NCBI GenBank assembly: GCA_963794155.1
Contig: CAWCCX010000016.1
Span: 186,001-250,000 of the forward strand
From: Roseiarcus sp963794155
Lineage (GTDB): Bacteria; Pseudomonadota; Alphaproteobacteria; Rhizobiales; Beijerinckiaceae
Length of the DNA stretch: 64,000 nucleotides
Direction: 5' to 3'
Shown: positions 1 through 8,141 of the stretch, piece by piece
How the letters are laid out: every line of letters starts with the position of its first letter
Numbering within the stretch: position 1 is the stretch's first letter
Position numbers and translations under genes: made by a program
Notes under the pieces: generated by a model
Told to the model about the DNA's origin: nothing
What the model saw: only the letters and a program-made list of their open reading frames with translations
Databases searched by the model: none

Positions 1-773
1 CGCAAGCCGCGACCGGCGAGGTCAAAGGCACGTATCTCAACGTCACCGCCGGGACGATGGAGGACATGTACGAGCGCGCGGAATTCGCCAAGGAGCTTGG
101 CTCGGTCATCGTGATGATCGATCTCGTGATCGGATACACCGCCATCCAGTCGATGGCGAAATGGGCGCGTCGCAACGACACGATCCTGCACCTGCATCGC
201 GCCGGCCACGGCACGTACACGCGCCAGAAGTCGCATGGCGTGTCGTTCCGCGTCATCGCCAAATGGATGCGCCTGGCAGGCGTCGACCATATCCATGCCG
301 GCACGGTGGTCGGCAAGCTCGAGGGCGATCCGGCGACGACGAGGGGTTACTACGACATCTGCCGCGAGGAGTTCAATCCGATGCGGCTCGAGCACGGCGT
401 CTTCTTCGATCAGCCGTGGGCCTCGCTAAATAAGGTGATGCCGGTGGCTTCGGGCGGCATCCACGCCGGCCAGATGCATCAGCTCCTCGATCACCTGGGC
501 GAGGACGTGGTCCTGCAGTTCGGCGGCGGCACAATCGGCCATCCGATGGGAATCCAGGCCGGCGCGACCGCTAACCGCGTGGCGCTCGAGGCGATGATTT
601 TCGCCCGCAACGCTGGGCGAGACTATGTCCACGAGGGTCCGACCATCCTCGCCGAGGCCGCCAAGACCTGCACGCCGCTTCGCCAGGCGCTCGACGTCTG
701 GGGTGACGTGACCTTCAATTACGCCTCGACGGACCAGCCCGATTTCGTGCCGACCCCGGCGGTCGCGATGTAA
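1..773 (+). CDS. cbbL: RuBisCO large subunit, form I red-type, 3' part
   Basis: Carboxylates ribulose-1,5-bisphosphate in the Calvin cycle. The gene is open at the left edge; the reading frame starts at base 3. About 257 C-terminal residues are visible and keep the hallmarks of the second half of form I RuBisCO: HLHRAGHGTYTR (substrate phosphate region), a HIHAGTVVGKLEGD stretch carrying the loop 6 lysine, and the SGGIHAGQMH and QFGGGTIGHP phosphate-binding segments. The cbbS gene follows after 29 bp and cbbX after that. The cbbLSX order and the sequence style indicate the proteobacterial red-type (IC/ID) enzyme. Only the N-terminal half lies outside the window. Confidence 0.97.
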   Translation, partial: QAATGEVKGTYLNVTAGTMEDMYERAEFAKELGSVIVMIDLVIGYTAIQSMAKWARRNDTILHLHRAGHGTYTRQKSHGVSFRVIAKWMRLAGVDHIHAGTVVGKLEGDPATTRGYYDICREEFNPMRLEHGVFFDQPWASLNKVMPVASGGIHAGQMHQLLDHLGEDVVLQFGGGTIGHPMGIQAGATANRVALEAMIFARNAGRDYVHEGPTILAEAAKTCTPLRQALDVWGDVTFNYASTDQPDFVPTPAVAM

Positions 774-802
774 GCGACGGCCAGCATTCAGGAGAGTTCA
801 TC

Positions 803-1222
803 ATGCGCATCACTCAAGGCTGCTTCTCGTTCCTCCCCGATCTCACCGACGACCAGATCCTGACTCAAATCCAGTATTGCATAAACAACGGCTGGGCCGT
901 GAACCTTGAGTTCACCGACGATCCGCATCCGCGCAACACGTTCTGGGAGATGTGGGGGCTGCCGATGTTCGATCTTCATGACGCCAAAGGCGTGATGATG
1001 GAGCTCGACGCCTGCCGCAAGATCTACGGCCACCTTTACATCCGCCTCTCCGCCTTCGATTCCTCGCATGGCTGGGAGTCGGTCCGCATCTCCTTCCTCG
1101 TCAATCGGCCAAAAAATGAGGAGGGTTTCCGTCTTGAGCGAACAGACGCCGAAGGGCGCGTGCAGCGCTACGCGACGCGCGGCTACGGTCTCGATCGACC
1201 CGAAGGAAACCGCTACGCATGA
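803..1222 (+). CDS. cbbS: RuBisCO small subunit, red-type
   Basis: Small subunit of form I RuBisCO, 139 residues. It begins MRITQGCFSFLPDLTDDQI and contains the family segments NNGWAVNLEFTDDPHPRNTFWEMWGLPMF (residues about 30-58) and a charged C-terminal tail (residues about 110-139), the extension typical of red-type small subunits. A ribosome-binding GGAGAG lies about 8 bases before the ATG. Its stop overlaps the start of cbbX in an ATGA, so the two are probably translationally coupled. Confidence 0.97.
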   Translation: MRITQGCFSFLPDLTDDQILTQIQYCINNGWAVNLEFTDDPHPRNTFWEMWGLPMFDLHDAKGVMMELDACRKIYGHLYIRLSAFDSSHGWESVRISFLVNRPKNEEGFRLERTDAEGRVQRYATRGYGLDRPEGNRYA

Positions 1223-2133
1223 CCGGAGGCGGCGAGGCGAACCCCCCGACCCGCGAGAGGATCGATCTTGCGGCGGAGTTCGTACAGTCCGGCGTCGGTC
1301 CGGTGTTGCAGCAGCTCGACGACGAACTCGTCGGCCTTGCGCCGGTCAAGCAGCGTATTCGCGAGATCGCAGCGCTTCTGCTCGTCGACCGCGTGCGGTC
1401 GAAATTCGGCCTGTCCTCGCAACCGCCCACCCTGCATATGAGTTTCACCGGCAATCCGGGCACCGGCAAGACGACGGTCGCGGCCCGCATGGCCGAGATC
1501 CTTCACCGGCTCGGTTATGTGCGGCGCGGCCATCTGGTGGCGGTGACGCGCGACGACCTGGTCGGGCAATATATTGGCCACACCGCGCCGAAGACGAAGG
1601 AGGTGCTCAAGAAGGCGATGGGCGGCGTGCTGTTCATCGACGAGGCCTACTATCTCTATCGTCAGGAGAATGAGCGCGACTATGGGCAGGAGTTGATCGA
1701 GATTCTGCTGCAGGTCATGGAGAACAACCGCGACGATCTCGTCGTGATCCTCGCCGGTTACGCCGACAAGATGGATCGGTTCTTCCATTCCAACCCGGGC
1801 TTCCGCTCGCGCGTCGCCCATCACATCGATTTTCCCGACTACGCCGACTCCGATCTCCTGGCGATCGGCGAGAAGATGCTTGCTTCCCTCAACTACAAGC
1901 TGAGCCCCGACGCGAAGCTTATACTGGGCGAATATATTGCGGTGCGCCGAACGCAGCCGCTATTCGCCAACGCGCGCTCAATCCGCAACGCGCTCGATCG
2001 CGCGCGCCTGCGGCAGGCCAACCGGCTGTTTGCAGCGGCGGACCAGGAACTGACCGTCGACGCACTTATCACAATCGCGGCCGAAGACATCCGCCAAAGC
2101 CGCGTATTTCGACAAGGGGGAAAGTGCGCATGA
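1219..2133 (+). CDS. cbbX: RuBisCO activase CbbX (AAA+)
   Basis: AAA+ ATPase of 304 residues that remodels inhibited red-type RuBisCO by acting on the large-subunit C-terminus. The Walker A motif GNPGTGKT is at residues 78-85 and Walker B LFIDEAYY around 138-145; the Arg-rich sensor region NPGFRSRVAHHIDFPDY follows. The length is normal for CbbX. The ATG overlaps the cbbS stop. The last two bases of the stop codon coincide with the end of a decayed istB fragment on the other strand, so an insertion element once landed at the very end of the gene without destroying it. Confidence 0.96.
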   Translation: MTGGGEANPPTRERIDLAAEFVQSGVGPVLQQLDDELVGLAPVKQRIREIAALLLVDRVRSKFGLSSQPPTLHMSFTGNPGTGKTTVAARMAEILHRLGYVRRGHLVAVTRDDLVGQYIGHTAPKTKEVLKKAMGGVLFIDEAYYLYRQENERDYGQELIEILLQVMENNRDDLVVILAGYADKMDRFFHSNPGFRSRVAHHIDFPDYADSDLLAIGEKMLASLNYKLSPDAKLILGEYIAVRRTQPLFANARSIRNALDRARLRQANRLFAAADQELTVDALITIAAEDIRQSRVFRQGGKCA

Positions 2134-2330
2134 AGCGCCAACTTTCGTTGCCGGTCTCGACGATGTCGCAATGGTGCGTGAGGCGGTGGAGCAAGGCGTT
2201 GGTCATTTTCGGATCGCCAAAGACAGTCGGCCATTCGCCGAAGGTCGGATTAGTGGTCACGATGATCGATGTGCGCACATAGAGGCGGCTGATCAGCGTG
2301 CACCTCGACCGACCGGCCGCGCTGGTGCGC
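2132..2330 (-). pseudogene. IS21-family IstB helper remnant (C-terminal fragment)
   Basis: Read on the minus strand, this piece encodes the last ~52 residues of an IstB-type ATP-binding transposition helper. Recognisable segments are ISRLYVRTSIIVTTN, FGEWPTVFGD and LTHHCDIVETGNESWRF, all standard for the IstB C-terminus. Upstream of residue ISRLY (about 2287) the similarity degrades and only hints remain to about 2330. No istA, Walker motifs or terminal repeats are present. It lies between cbbX and the lanmodulin-like gene and marks past IS activity. Confidence 0.8.
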
Positions 2331-2574
2331 CTGCTGAAATGAGGAGAAACGGCGGGCTCACGACTTTCCAACTACAGTTGGGATTCCGCGTCTCGCCTTT
2401 TCCGCCAACGTCGGGAGTTCGGCGTTCTGTTCGATATCACTTCGTTTCCCAGCTCGGCGCGTTCTTGACTGACGGAGCTCGAGTCGAGGAAGCGTTCGCG
2501 GTCCATGCCGGATTGCGATATACCTTTGCGACGCGCAAGAAGACGCGCGACCGGAGCGAAACGAGGAGATCGTC

Positions 2575-2970
2575 TTGAAGTTAATCCACCGGAGAACCCT
2601 GCTGACTTCGGCTTTGACCTTCGCGCTGTCGCCCGCGCTCGCGGCATCGACGCTTGAAGGAATCGATACGGACAAAGACGGGACGATCGACCTCGATGAA
2701 GCAAAGGCCGCTGCGAGCTCAGTCTTCGACACGCTCGACGTCGATCACGATGGAACGCTCAGTCGCGCGGAGCTCAGAGGCCGCGTACTCCCACAGGATT
2801 GGGCGATCGCCGATCCTGATGGCGACAAGACGCTAACCAAGGACGAATACCTCAATTACGTCGAAATCGTCTTCAAGCGGGCTGACAAGGATGGCGACGG
2901 AACCTTGGACGCGAAGGAGGCGCGCACCCATGCGGGCCGTGTTCTTCTGCGCTTGTTGCGCGCCCGCTGA
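2575..2970 (+). CDS. Lanmodulin-like exported EF-hand protein
   Basis: A 131-residue protein with an N-terminal export signal (RR then a hydrophobic stretch, cleavage probably after ALA near residue 23) and four EF-hand loops at residues 31-42 (DTDKDGTIDLDE), 55-66 (DVDHDGTLSRAE), 80-91 (DPDGDKTLTKDE) and 104-115 (DKDGDGTLDAKE). The linkers of 12, 13 and 12 residues and the overall length match my recollection of lanmodulin (LanM), the periplasmic lanthanide-binding protein of methylotrophs. The LanM hallmark proline at loop position 2 is present only in loop 3, and that loop has Lys instead of Gly at position 6. Lanthanide binding is therefore inferred; a Ca-binding relative is the alternative. 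The start is TTG, chosen because GAGGAG lies 6 bases upstream. Nearby genes are cbbX and fae. Confidence 0.75.
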   Translation: MKLIHRRTLLTSALTFALSPALAASTLEGIDTDKDGTIDLDEAKAAASSVFDTLDVDHDGTLSRAELRGRVLPQDWAIADPDGDKTLTKDEYLNYVEIVFKRADKDGDGTLDAKEARTHAGRVLLRLLRAR

Positions 2971-3104
2971 CCTAAAGGGCACTGGGCGTGCGAGAGGGCT
3001 AGAAACAAAGTGAGTGGCGTGCAGGGGGGAGTGCAGCTGTCTCCGATCCGGCTTTTGCGCGAGCTCTTGACCCGGGCGGAGGGCCGAATCGTAAGCCGGC
3101 CGAA

Positions 3105-3240
3105 CGATCTCGAACCGCGCTTCGACTGAAGCCACGTCGCCATGCGGCGACTCGACGCTGACCGATCCGCCCGCGAGCCGGGCCCGGTCGCGCATGCCGG
3201 CGAGGCCTCAGCAATGCACCTCATGCGCATCGCCATTGAC
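3105..3240 (-). pseudogene. Histidine kinase C-terminal remnant (HATPase G2 region)
   Basis: On the minus strand the reading GLAGMRDRARLAGGSVSVES resembles the end of the ATP-binding domain of NarX/LytS-like sensor kinases (the GLxGMRERaxxLGG motif). A stop codon precedes the GLAG segment in frame, and no other kinase sequence is found nearby. It is short and the match is from memory of the motif, so this is tentative. It sits between the lanmodulin-like gene and fae. Confidence 0.4.
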
Positions 3241-3270
3241 TTGCGGACCTGAGCGGAGCGGAGCCAGAAA

Positions 3271-3300
3271 GAAAGCGCACGGGAGGACAACCTCCCGCGC
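3271..3300 (-). terminator. Probable intrinsic terminator after fae
   Basis: On the minus strand, about 40 bases past the fae stop, GCGCGGGAGG-TTGT-CCTCCCGTGCGC forms a strong stem (one bulge) and is followed by the pyrimidine-rich CTTTCTTTCT. This fits the end of the fae transcription unit, though the U-run is interrupted. Confidence 0.55.
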
Positions 3301-3337
3301 GCAGGTCCCGGTCGTGAAACGTCAGCGATGAATCGGC

Positions 3338-3844
3338 CTAAGGGCTGAACGGATGCTTGGCCGCGTCGCGCTGGCTGACGACTTCCGCAGGCGTAGGCTT
3401 GCCGCTAACGGCCCGCTCGATCAATTCTTTGACAGCCCGATAGTTGAAGTCGTGGATCTTTTTGTCGTCGGCCGCATCCCAGTGGATAAAGACGCCGACG
3501 CAGATGAACACGTCGTCGGCCTCGGCGGCCGGGATCGTTCCATCGGCGACGCTGTCCGCCACCGCCTTGGCGACGGCGTGTTGCGCGGGACCAAACATCT
3601 GCACCGCCTGCTTGGCGCCCTTGATCGTCACCTTGTTGAACATGACCGTGGAGGGCTTGGCGGCCAGGTTGGGCGCCACGACCGCCAGAAGAGCCGTAAA
3701 GCCGTCCTTGTTGTTGGTCAGCGCGTGAGCGAAAGCGGTCTCCGCCGCGCTGCCCCGCGGGCCGATGATGAGGTCGATATGAGCGACTTCATTACCGTCG
3801 CCGATCAGCGATTCGCCAACCATAAGCTTATTGATCTTTGCCAT
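3338..3844 (-). CDS. fae: Formaldehyde-activating enzyme
   Basis: Catalyses condensation of formaldehyde with H4MPT to methylene-H4MPT in the cytoplasm, the entry to the formaldehyde oxidation pathway. The 168-residue protein matches the usual Fae length throughout: GDGNEVAHIDLIIGPRGS near the N-terminus (with the conserved histidine at residue 22), LLAVVAPNL, VMFNKVTIKGAKQAVQMFGPAQ and VGVFIHWDAADDKKIHDFNY. A GGGAGGAG ribosome site precedes the ATG. It is the last gene of a minus-strand cluster with mch, the same arrangement known from Methylobacterium. Confidence 0.97.
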   Translation of the reverse strand: MAKINKLMVGESLIGDGNEVAHIDLIIGPRGSAAETAFAHALTNNKDGFTALLAVVAPNLAAKPSTVMFNKVTIKGAKQAVQMFGPAQHAVAKAVADSVADGTIPAAEADDVFICVGVFIHWDAADDKKIHDFNYRAVKELIERAVSGKPTPAEVVSQRDAAKHPFSP

Positions 3845-3987
3845 GCGAACTCCTCCCTTGTATCAAGCCAAACCACATGCGCCCCCCGCCGATCGCGACG
3901 AGGCAGACTGGCTATCCTTGTTGTCAGCATCCCATTGCGGCGGGACCGGTTGGCCGGATAGTCACGGGGTGATCCCGTAAACCCGAC

Positions 3988-4878
3988 TCAAGCATCGTTA
4001 GCGCGCAAGGGCAAGATGGCGACTGCGCTTTTGTCGCCGCGGATGGCGCAGAGACCCGAAGCAAATAAGGTCGCCACGGTGAGATCCGCGCTCGTTCCGG
4101 GGTTGATCCCGCGCGATTTCAGCGCCGCGTCCCAGCTCAATAGGCCATCGGCGATCTGTTCCGGATCACGAGCCGCCGCAAAGGCGTCGCGCCAGTCCGC
4201 CGCGTCACTACGGATCGCCTCGGCGGTCGCCGCGTCAAATTTGCGCAGAATGTGCGTGTCGGGGACCGTGGCGAGAAAGGTCAAATAGACGGCAAGCGTC
4301 GACCAGTGGGCCTCCCTTTGCCGCCGGCGTGCCGTCGCCAGCGCCGGCAGGCCAAGCGAGAAAATGTCCTCGTAATCGGTTACGTACTGCCGCGCGATCC
4401 GATCCCGCTCCGCTGCCTCCGCCATCGCCTCGCGCAGCGTCACGGTCGCAGGTGCGTGCACGTCATGCCGGGGGGCGCGTCCGAGGCCGCCAGGATTGGC
4501 GGCGGCTATGGCGGAGAAGACGTCGGCGGCGTCCTCCCGATCGAGACGATCGAGCACCTTCGCGAGCGCCGGACGCAGCGCGACGTCTGGGGTCTCCGCG
4601 GCCGCCGCCAGCGGGACGCACAGGAGGATGATGCCGAGATTGGTGTTCTGACCGACCACCGAGAAAGTCGCGTCGACAGCGGCGCGGACGCGGATTCCGA
4701 CCCGTGCTCCCCTTGCCGCGATGGGAGCGGCGCTCGCCTCAGCGCTGCGAATGAAGTCCTCGACCTCCATGCCGTGGCCAGGCGCGAGCCGGTGCACGTT
4801 GCCCGGTTTCAGCGCGTCCAACTCCGCGAGGCACGCCTCGATATAGGCGGCCGCCACTGGATCTTCGCCGCCACTCAT
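3988..4878 (-). CDS. CitG-like (triphosphoribosyl-dephospho-CoA synthase family) protein
   Basis: A 296-residue protein of the CitG/MdcB family; the start carries AYIEACLAELDALKPGNVHR and the body GQNTNLGIILLCVPL, which are family signatures. In methylotrophs a paralogue sits next to mch and fae (orf7 in the Methylobacterium extorquens cluster) and is thought to be needed for the H4MPT/methylofuran pathway, but its reaction is not established to my knowledge. A role in citrate lyase prosthetic-group synthesis is unlikely because no citrate lyase genes are here. Its ATG overlaps the stop of the upstream ATP-grasp gene, indicating one operon. Confidence 0.85.
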   Translation of the reverse strand: MSGGEDPVAAAYIEACLAELDALKPGNVHRLAPGHGMEVEDFIRSAEASAAPIAARGARVGIRVRAAVDATFSVVGQNTNLGIILLCVPLAAAAETPDVALRPALAKVLDRLDREDAADVFSAIAAANPGGLGRAPRHDVHAPATVTLREAMAEAAERDRIARQYVTDYEDIFSLGLPALATARRRQREAHWSTLAVYLTFLATVPDTHILRKFDAATAEAIRSDAADWRDAFAAARDPEQIADGLLSWDAALKSRGINPGTSADLTVATLFASGLCAIRGDKSAVAILPLRANDA

Positions 4879-5813
4879 GTGGCGCGCCGTTGGACGGGAC
4901 GGACCGCACCCATCAGCGCCAATGCGATCGCTTCAGCGATGTTGCGCTTGCTCACCTTTTGCAGGCCGCTCCATGCAGGCATGCTGTTGACCTCGAGCAC
5001 CGTCGGCGCGCCGTCGACGCCCACAAGCACGTCGACGCCGGCGATGGCGGCGCCGACCGCTTCCGCCGCTGCAATCGCGAGACGCTCCATCGCCGGATCA
5101 GGCGCGACAGCCCAGGGTTGGCCACCCTGCTTGACGTTGGTGATCCATGTTGAGGCGCGGCGCATCATCGCCGCGACCACCCGACCACGCAGGACGAACA
5201 GCCGATAGTCACTGAAGTCCTGCGTTCCGTTCGATTGAAACCGCTGCAAATAGTAAACCCCTGCGACCTCTTCCCGGCCGGGCAAATCCTCCGGGCGCCG
5301 AATCAGGCGCAAGCCCTTCCCCTGCGCGCCAAATAGCGGCTTGAGCACGAGCGGGCCGCGCGGCGCTTCCTGTTCGATGAGGGCACGGGCGGCTACGGCC
5401 GATTCCGTCGTCCAGGTCGGCGGCGTCGGCACGCCGGCACGCGCGAGCAGAAAACTCGTCATCGACTTGTCGACGCACCGTTCTATGGCGCGCGCATCGT
5501 TCCAGACGACGACCCCGAGGCTGGCCAACGCGTGCAAGACACCCAGCCGCTTGGTGATCGCTTCGAACGAGCCGGCGGACATCGTGCGCACGTGCACAGC
5601 GTCGGGTAATAGCGATCCCAACACGGGTAACGCGAGTCCGCTTGCGCTTCGCGTGTCGAATCCGCACTGGCCGAGATCGATACGTTCGACCCGCGCGCCA
5701 ACCGATGTGAAAGCCGCTTCCATTTGGCGCGCGTGCCAATCGCGCTGATCGCTAACGATAAGGATCGTGGGGCCATCTACGCGGCCCCCAGCCCTGTCAG
5801 GAGAATGAGGCAT
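4875..5813 (-). CDS. ATP-grasp ligase (RimK-like), methanopterin cluster
   Basis: About 312 residues of RimK-type ATP-grasp fold: an N-terminal preATP-grasp domain (ILIVSDQRDWHARQMEAAF), the ATP-binding loop LVLKPLFGAQGKGLRLI, and the C-terminal metal and ATP site ending VLEVNSMPAWSGLQKV. RimK-like ligases typically add glutamate to a cofactor; in archaea MptN glutamylates H4MPT. The methylotroph homologue next to mch is orf5. A tail-modifying role for H4MPT or methylofuran is inferred. The frame stays open well upstream, but that part lies inside mch; the ATG at 5813 overlaps the mch 3' end by 17 bp and is preferred. Confidence 0.82.
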   Translation of the reverse strand: MPHSPDRAGGRVDGPTILIVSDQRDWHARQMEAAFTSVGARVERIDLGQCGFDTRSASGLALPVLGSLLPDAVHVRTMSAGSFEAITKRLGVLHALASLGVVVWNDARAIERCVDKSMTSFLLARAGVPTPPTWTTESAVAARALIEQEAPRGPLVLKPLFGAQGKGLRLIRRPEDLPGREEVAGVYYLQRFQSNGTQDFSDYRLFVLRGRVVAAMMRRASTWITNVKQGGQPWAVAPDPAMERLAIAAAEAVGAAIAGVDVLVGVDGAPTVLEVNSMPAWSGLQKVSKRNIAEAIALALMGAVRPVQRRAT

Positions 5814-6768
5814 CGAGTAGTTTGTGATGTATTGCCCCGGCGTGAAAACTCTCTCCGCTTTCGATCGCGGTAACGATGACCTCGGCCGGGCTAAACAGCA
5901 TGGGATCGATGGCGTAGAAATCGCCCTTGAAGCGCTTGAAAATCTCAGCGAACGGGGCGCCGAAATCGCGCGACGCGCGACTGGGAAGCGCCTCGGCGAG
6001 TCTCTTCGCGTCCTCGGCCGGCCCGGAGACATAGAGCTGCACGCGACCGCCGTAAATGATTGCATCGTTCGTGCGTCCCATGGCGATCACGAAATCGGGG
6101 TGTGGGGGGCTAAGGGGCGCGGCGCCCATCCCATCAACTATGCGCTCGAGCGGGAACTTCAGCTCATGCGCCTTGTGCAACGCGACTTCTAATACCCGCG
6201 CGACCACTTGCGCGCCCCCGGCCAAGCTTTGAGTTGGGGCGTAGATCACCGTCAAAGCCGAAGGCGACACCCGGCACGCGTGGCTCACGTTCTCCACAAC
6301 CTCGGCTGGCGGCGGGCGCCCGCTTTCGATGACGAGGGTGGCGACATCGGCTTCGTCCCGATAGCCGATGTCCTTCAATACCGTCTCCTTTTGCGCAAGC
6401 GCCCGAGCCGGGCCGGACCCGAGAGCAAAGAAAGCGTCTTTGCCGGCACCATGCGCCAGGCTCCAACCGGCGTATTGGCTCCCGAGGCACGCGATGACCG
6501 GCTGGGGCGAAGTGACCGCAATTGTCCAGGGCCAGCGCGGCGTAGTACTGTCCGGCCTAAGCCGCACCGCGCCAAGACCGCCCAGACAGATTTCCGCGAT
6601 GCGCAGCCCCGCGTCGACGCCGCCGCGATGCTTCGCGCCGGCGTCAATTAAGGTTTCTCCGAGCGGCCCGCGGGCGACGCCGAGATTTAGGACCGCGGCG
6701 TCACGGCTGAGCTTAGCGGTCAGTTCGGCGGCGCGCCGGTTGACGCTTATGATCTCGGCGTCGCTCAA
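5797..6768 (-). CDS. mch: Methenyl-H4MPT cyclohydrolase
   Basis: Converts methenyl-H4MPT to formyl-H4MPT, third step after Fae and MtdB. The 323-residue product spans the Mch family from SVNRRAAELTAKL to HHKLLDASFS, with internal family segments VNRRA, SQYAGWSL, ALGSGPARALA and GRTNDAIIYGG. The frame is open further upstream, but a TTG at 6768 overlapping the previous stop as TTGA gives the normal length and is the likely start. It is flanked by two ATP-grasp genes, as in other methylotrophs. Confidence 0.95.
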   Translation of the reverse strand: MSDAEIISVNRRAAELTAKLSRDAAVLNLGVARGPLGETLIDAGAKHRGGVDAGLRIAEICLGGLGAVRLRPDSTTPRWPWTIAVTSPQPVIACLGSQYAGWSLAHGAGKDAFFALGSGPARALAQKETVLKDIGYRDEADVATLVIESGRPPPAEVVENVSHACRVSPSALTVIYAPTQSLAGGAQVVARVLEVALHKAHELKFPLERIVDGMGAAPLSPPHPDFVIAMGRTNDAIIYGGRVQLYVSGPAEDAKRLAEALPSRASRDFGAPFAEIFKRFKGDFYAIDPMLFSPAEVIVTAIESGESFHAGAIHHKLLDASFS

Positions 6769-7883
6769 TGGGCCGCCTCCTGAACGAGGGCGATGATTTC
6801 TTGCGCCCGCTCGCTGGCGCAAATTCGCGCCAAATCGACGGTCGCCCCAGAGGCGAGCGTCGTGCAGAAAGGGTCGCCGGCGGCGAACCGCGTTCCCGGC
6901 GACGGTCGATCAACCACCCAATCTGGCCAATTCCATCCCGCGTGCGCCACAAGGTCACAAGGGGCGTAAACGATTTCGGCCGCTTTGAACGCGAGGCCGG
7001 CCGAAGGTCGCGTCAGACGTCCTTCGCATGCGGCGATATGATGCGCAAACAGAGCGCCCTCGCTCGATTCGAACACATCCAGCGTCGCCCCAGGCCGCGG
7101 GTTAATCTCTATGAGCGAGACAGCGTCGGCCGAGATGAGAAAATCAGCGCTGTTGAGGCCGACAAGATCGAGTTCCGAAGCGATCGAGGCCACGGAGCGA
7201 GCGATTTCCGCTGCTTGCGCGGAGTCGATGTCGACGGGTCCGGCAGCGCCGCCATATCGAAACGGCGACGCCGGCGTTGGCGCTGTCCACTGCATGCTGA
7301 GGCCAATGATTTCGACCTTTTTTTTGCTCGCCAGGAACAGCCCCGAGATGCTCCTTCCGGCAACGCGACGTTGATAATAACAGTCCGGTGAAGCCACGCT
7401 CGGGCCGTGAGCCGCCGCGATGTGGGCGCCCCCCGCGCCGCCCCGCCGCTTCATGAGCCAGAGTTCGGGTTCGTCCGGCAGCGCAAAAGCAATCGGAGGA
7501 TGCCGCACGCCGCACGCCTCGCAAATTTGCGCGAGCGCGAGCGGATCCTTGGCGCGTTTCAGCGTTTCCGCATGATTACCAAATACGCGCGTTCTGCGGG
7601 CGAACGCCGCGATCGTTTCCGGCTGATGCTCGAAGCCGGCGCCATAGACGAGTCCAATCGGATCATGAGCGCTGATCAGCATTTCGACGGCGCCGATGAC
7701 CTTGTCGAGCATGAGCCCGTCTGACAGTCCGCCGTCGAGCTTCACGGAGGCGAGGCACATCTCTCTCGTGTCGTCGTCGCCAAAGACATCAATCGACAGC
7801 GGGGAGAATCCGGCGTGCCGGGCGGAAGAAGCAAGCGCGCGTCCTGAATAGGCGACAACGATGATTGTCGGACAGTCAGCCAT
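6765..7883 (-). CDS. ATP-grasp domain protein, methanopterin cluster
   Basis: A protein of about 372 residues with a carbamoyl-phosphate-synthase-like ATP-grasp domain. The N-terminal part (PTIIVVAYSGRALASSARHAG) resembles a preATP-grasp Rossmann fold; the ATP-grasp core shows LWLMKRRGGAGGAHI and the metal site VSLIEINPRPGATLDVFE. It is the first gene of the minus-strand run leading to mch and fae and resembles the ATP-grasp protein orf17 of methylotroph H4MPT clusters; its substrate is unknown. ATG at 7883 is preferred over a TTG at 7898. About 258 bp without a gene separate it from the divergent fhc operon, and both promoters must lie there. Confidence 0.8.
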   Translation of the reverse strand: MADCPTIIVVAYSGRALASSARHAGFSPLSIDVFGDDDTREMCLASVKLDGGLSDGLMLDKVIGAVEMLISAHDPIGLVYGAGFEHQPETIAAFARRTRVFGNHAETLKRAKDPLALAQICEACGVRHPPIAFALPDEPELWLMKRRGGAGGAHIAAAHGPSVASPDCYYQRRVAGRSISGLFLASKKKVEIIGLSMQWTAPTPASPFRYGGAAGPVDIDSAQAAEIARSVASIASELDLVGLNSADFLISADAVSLIEINPRPGATLDVFESSEGALFAHHIAACEGRLTRPSAGLAFKAAEIVYAPCDLVAHAGWNWPDWVVDRPSPGTRFAAGDPFCTTLASGATVDLARICASERAQEIIALVQEAAH

Positions 7884-8141
7884 GAGACCGATGTTCAATT
7901 GTTCGATCTGAGGTGAGGGCTGTCCGCTGCCCGCGGGATGATGAGCCGGTGCGCAAGGATCGGGCGAACTTGGCGGCCAGGGCTAGGCATTTGCTCGGCG
8001 TGGGTTATTGTTCGCTGCCAGGCTGAAATCGATCGTGATGCGATTGAACACGCCGACACGGCATTTGTCTAGTCGAGTCCCAAATTGCCGACGGCGTCAG
8101 CGGTTGCCTTCAGCTGACATCGGACCAATCGAGCGGAGCGC

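Noticed and set aside
2171..2578. Plus-strand open frame of 135 codons between cbbX and the lanmodulin-like gene
   Set aside because: It overlaps the antisense istB remnant, has no family motif and no ribosome site; the istB reading explains the sequence better.
7884..8141. Shared regulatory element between the mch and fhc divergent units
   Set aside because: Some short repeats are present but no convincing palindrome or promoter pair could be defined by eye.
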